NCBI RefSeq assembly: GCF_014161445.1
Contig: NZ_JABBXA010000024.1
Span: 1-64,000 of the forward strand
Length of the DNA stretch: 64,000 bases
Direction of reading: 5' to 3'
Origin: Microbispora sp. H13382
GTDB taxonomy: Bacteria > Actinomycetota > Actinomycetes > Streptosporangiales > Streptosporangiaceae
Shown: positions 63,975-64,000 of the stretch, in pieces
Layout of the letters: each line of letters opens with the position of its first letter
How positions within the stretch are numbered: the stretch's first letter is position 1
Made by a program: the position numbers and the translations under genes
Notes under the pieces: model-generated
What the model was told of the DNA's origin: nothing
Databases searched by the model: none
The model's input: the letters and a program-made list of their open reading frames with translations, nothing else

Positions 63975-64000
63975 ATGGTCATCGGCGACCGGTATGAGCT
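63975..64000 (+). CDS. Ser/Thr protein kinase, first codons only
   Basis: The ATG at 63975 follows GGGAGGGG and reads MVIGDRYE, then runs off the window. IGDRYEL is the usual opening of actinobacterial PknB-type kinases. The assignment rests on eight residues and context. Confidence 0.5.

Overview
The window is high-GC DNA, roughly 70 percent by eye, from an actinobacterium. Streptosporangiaceae-type organisms such as Nonomuraea or Microbispora fit best. That inference rests on the codon bias, a mycothiol-type formaldehyde dehydrogenase, a PstP-like phosphatase, DUF574-type methyltransferases and GH9 cellulases built like Thermobifida Cel9A. No rRNA, tRNA, CRISPR array, transposase or prophage gene was recognised.

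Region 1 (1-24.6 kb). After the 3' end of clpC comes a nearly complete glycine betaine catabolic island. It encodes an ABC importer (ATPase, fused double permease, lipoprotein), a Rieske demethylase, dimethylglycine oxidase, a four-subunit sarcosine oxidase and SHMT. The one-carbon side is covered by S-(hydroxymethyl)mycothiol dehydrogenase, an FdhF-type formate dehydrogenase and formyl-THF deformylase (purU). Two IclR regulators are present, and a recurring GTTGCG-N-CGCAAC-like element lies in front of most transcription units. panD and a secreted trypsin-like protein follow.

Region 2 (24.7-40.4 kb). rnhB is followed by a minus-strand cellulase operon. It holds two GH9-CBM3c-FN3-CBM2 endoglucanases and a non-catalytic protein with four FN3 domains and a CBM2, with a CelR/CebR-like palindrome upstream. 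Then come DoxX, LysR/SnoaL-like, DUF574 methyltransferase, MerR, a broken SDR gene, an MmcQ/YjbR protein and an MFS exporter.

Region 3 (40.6-48.3 kb). A lower-GC operon resembles an indigoidine synthetase (BpsA/IndC) split in two: an A-Ox-T protein and a free-standing thioesterase. These are flanked by a small tautomerase and an Asp/Glu-racemase-fold protein lacking the catalytic cysteines. About 1.1 kb of apparently non-coding, relatively AT-rich DNA precedes a TetR/hydroxyisobutyrate-dehydrogenase-like pair. This is the most unusual part of the window.

Region 4 (48.3-64 kb). metE (with an in-frame minisatellite between its two halves), a NarL-type two-component system, an AhpD-fold protein, PhzF, acetate kinase, a methyltransferase/CGNR divergent pair, an SDR, an NAD-dependent DNA ligase, a truncated XRE gene, a PP2C phosphatase, an HTH-N6-methylase-HsdS-like fusion and the first codons of a Ser/Thr kinase. 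All coordinates, motifs and start choices are read by eye. Family names come from sequence recall and were not checked by database search.
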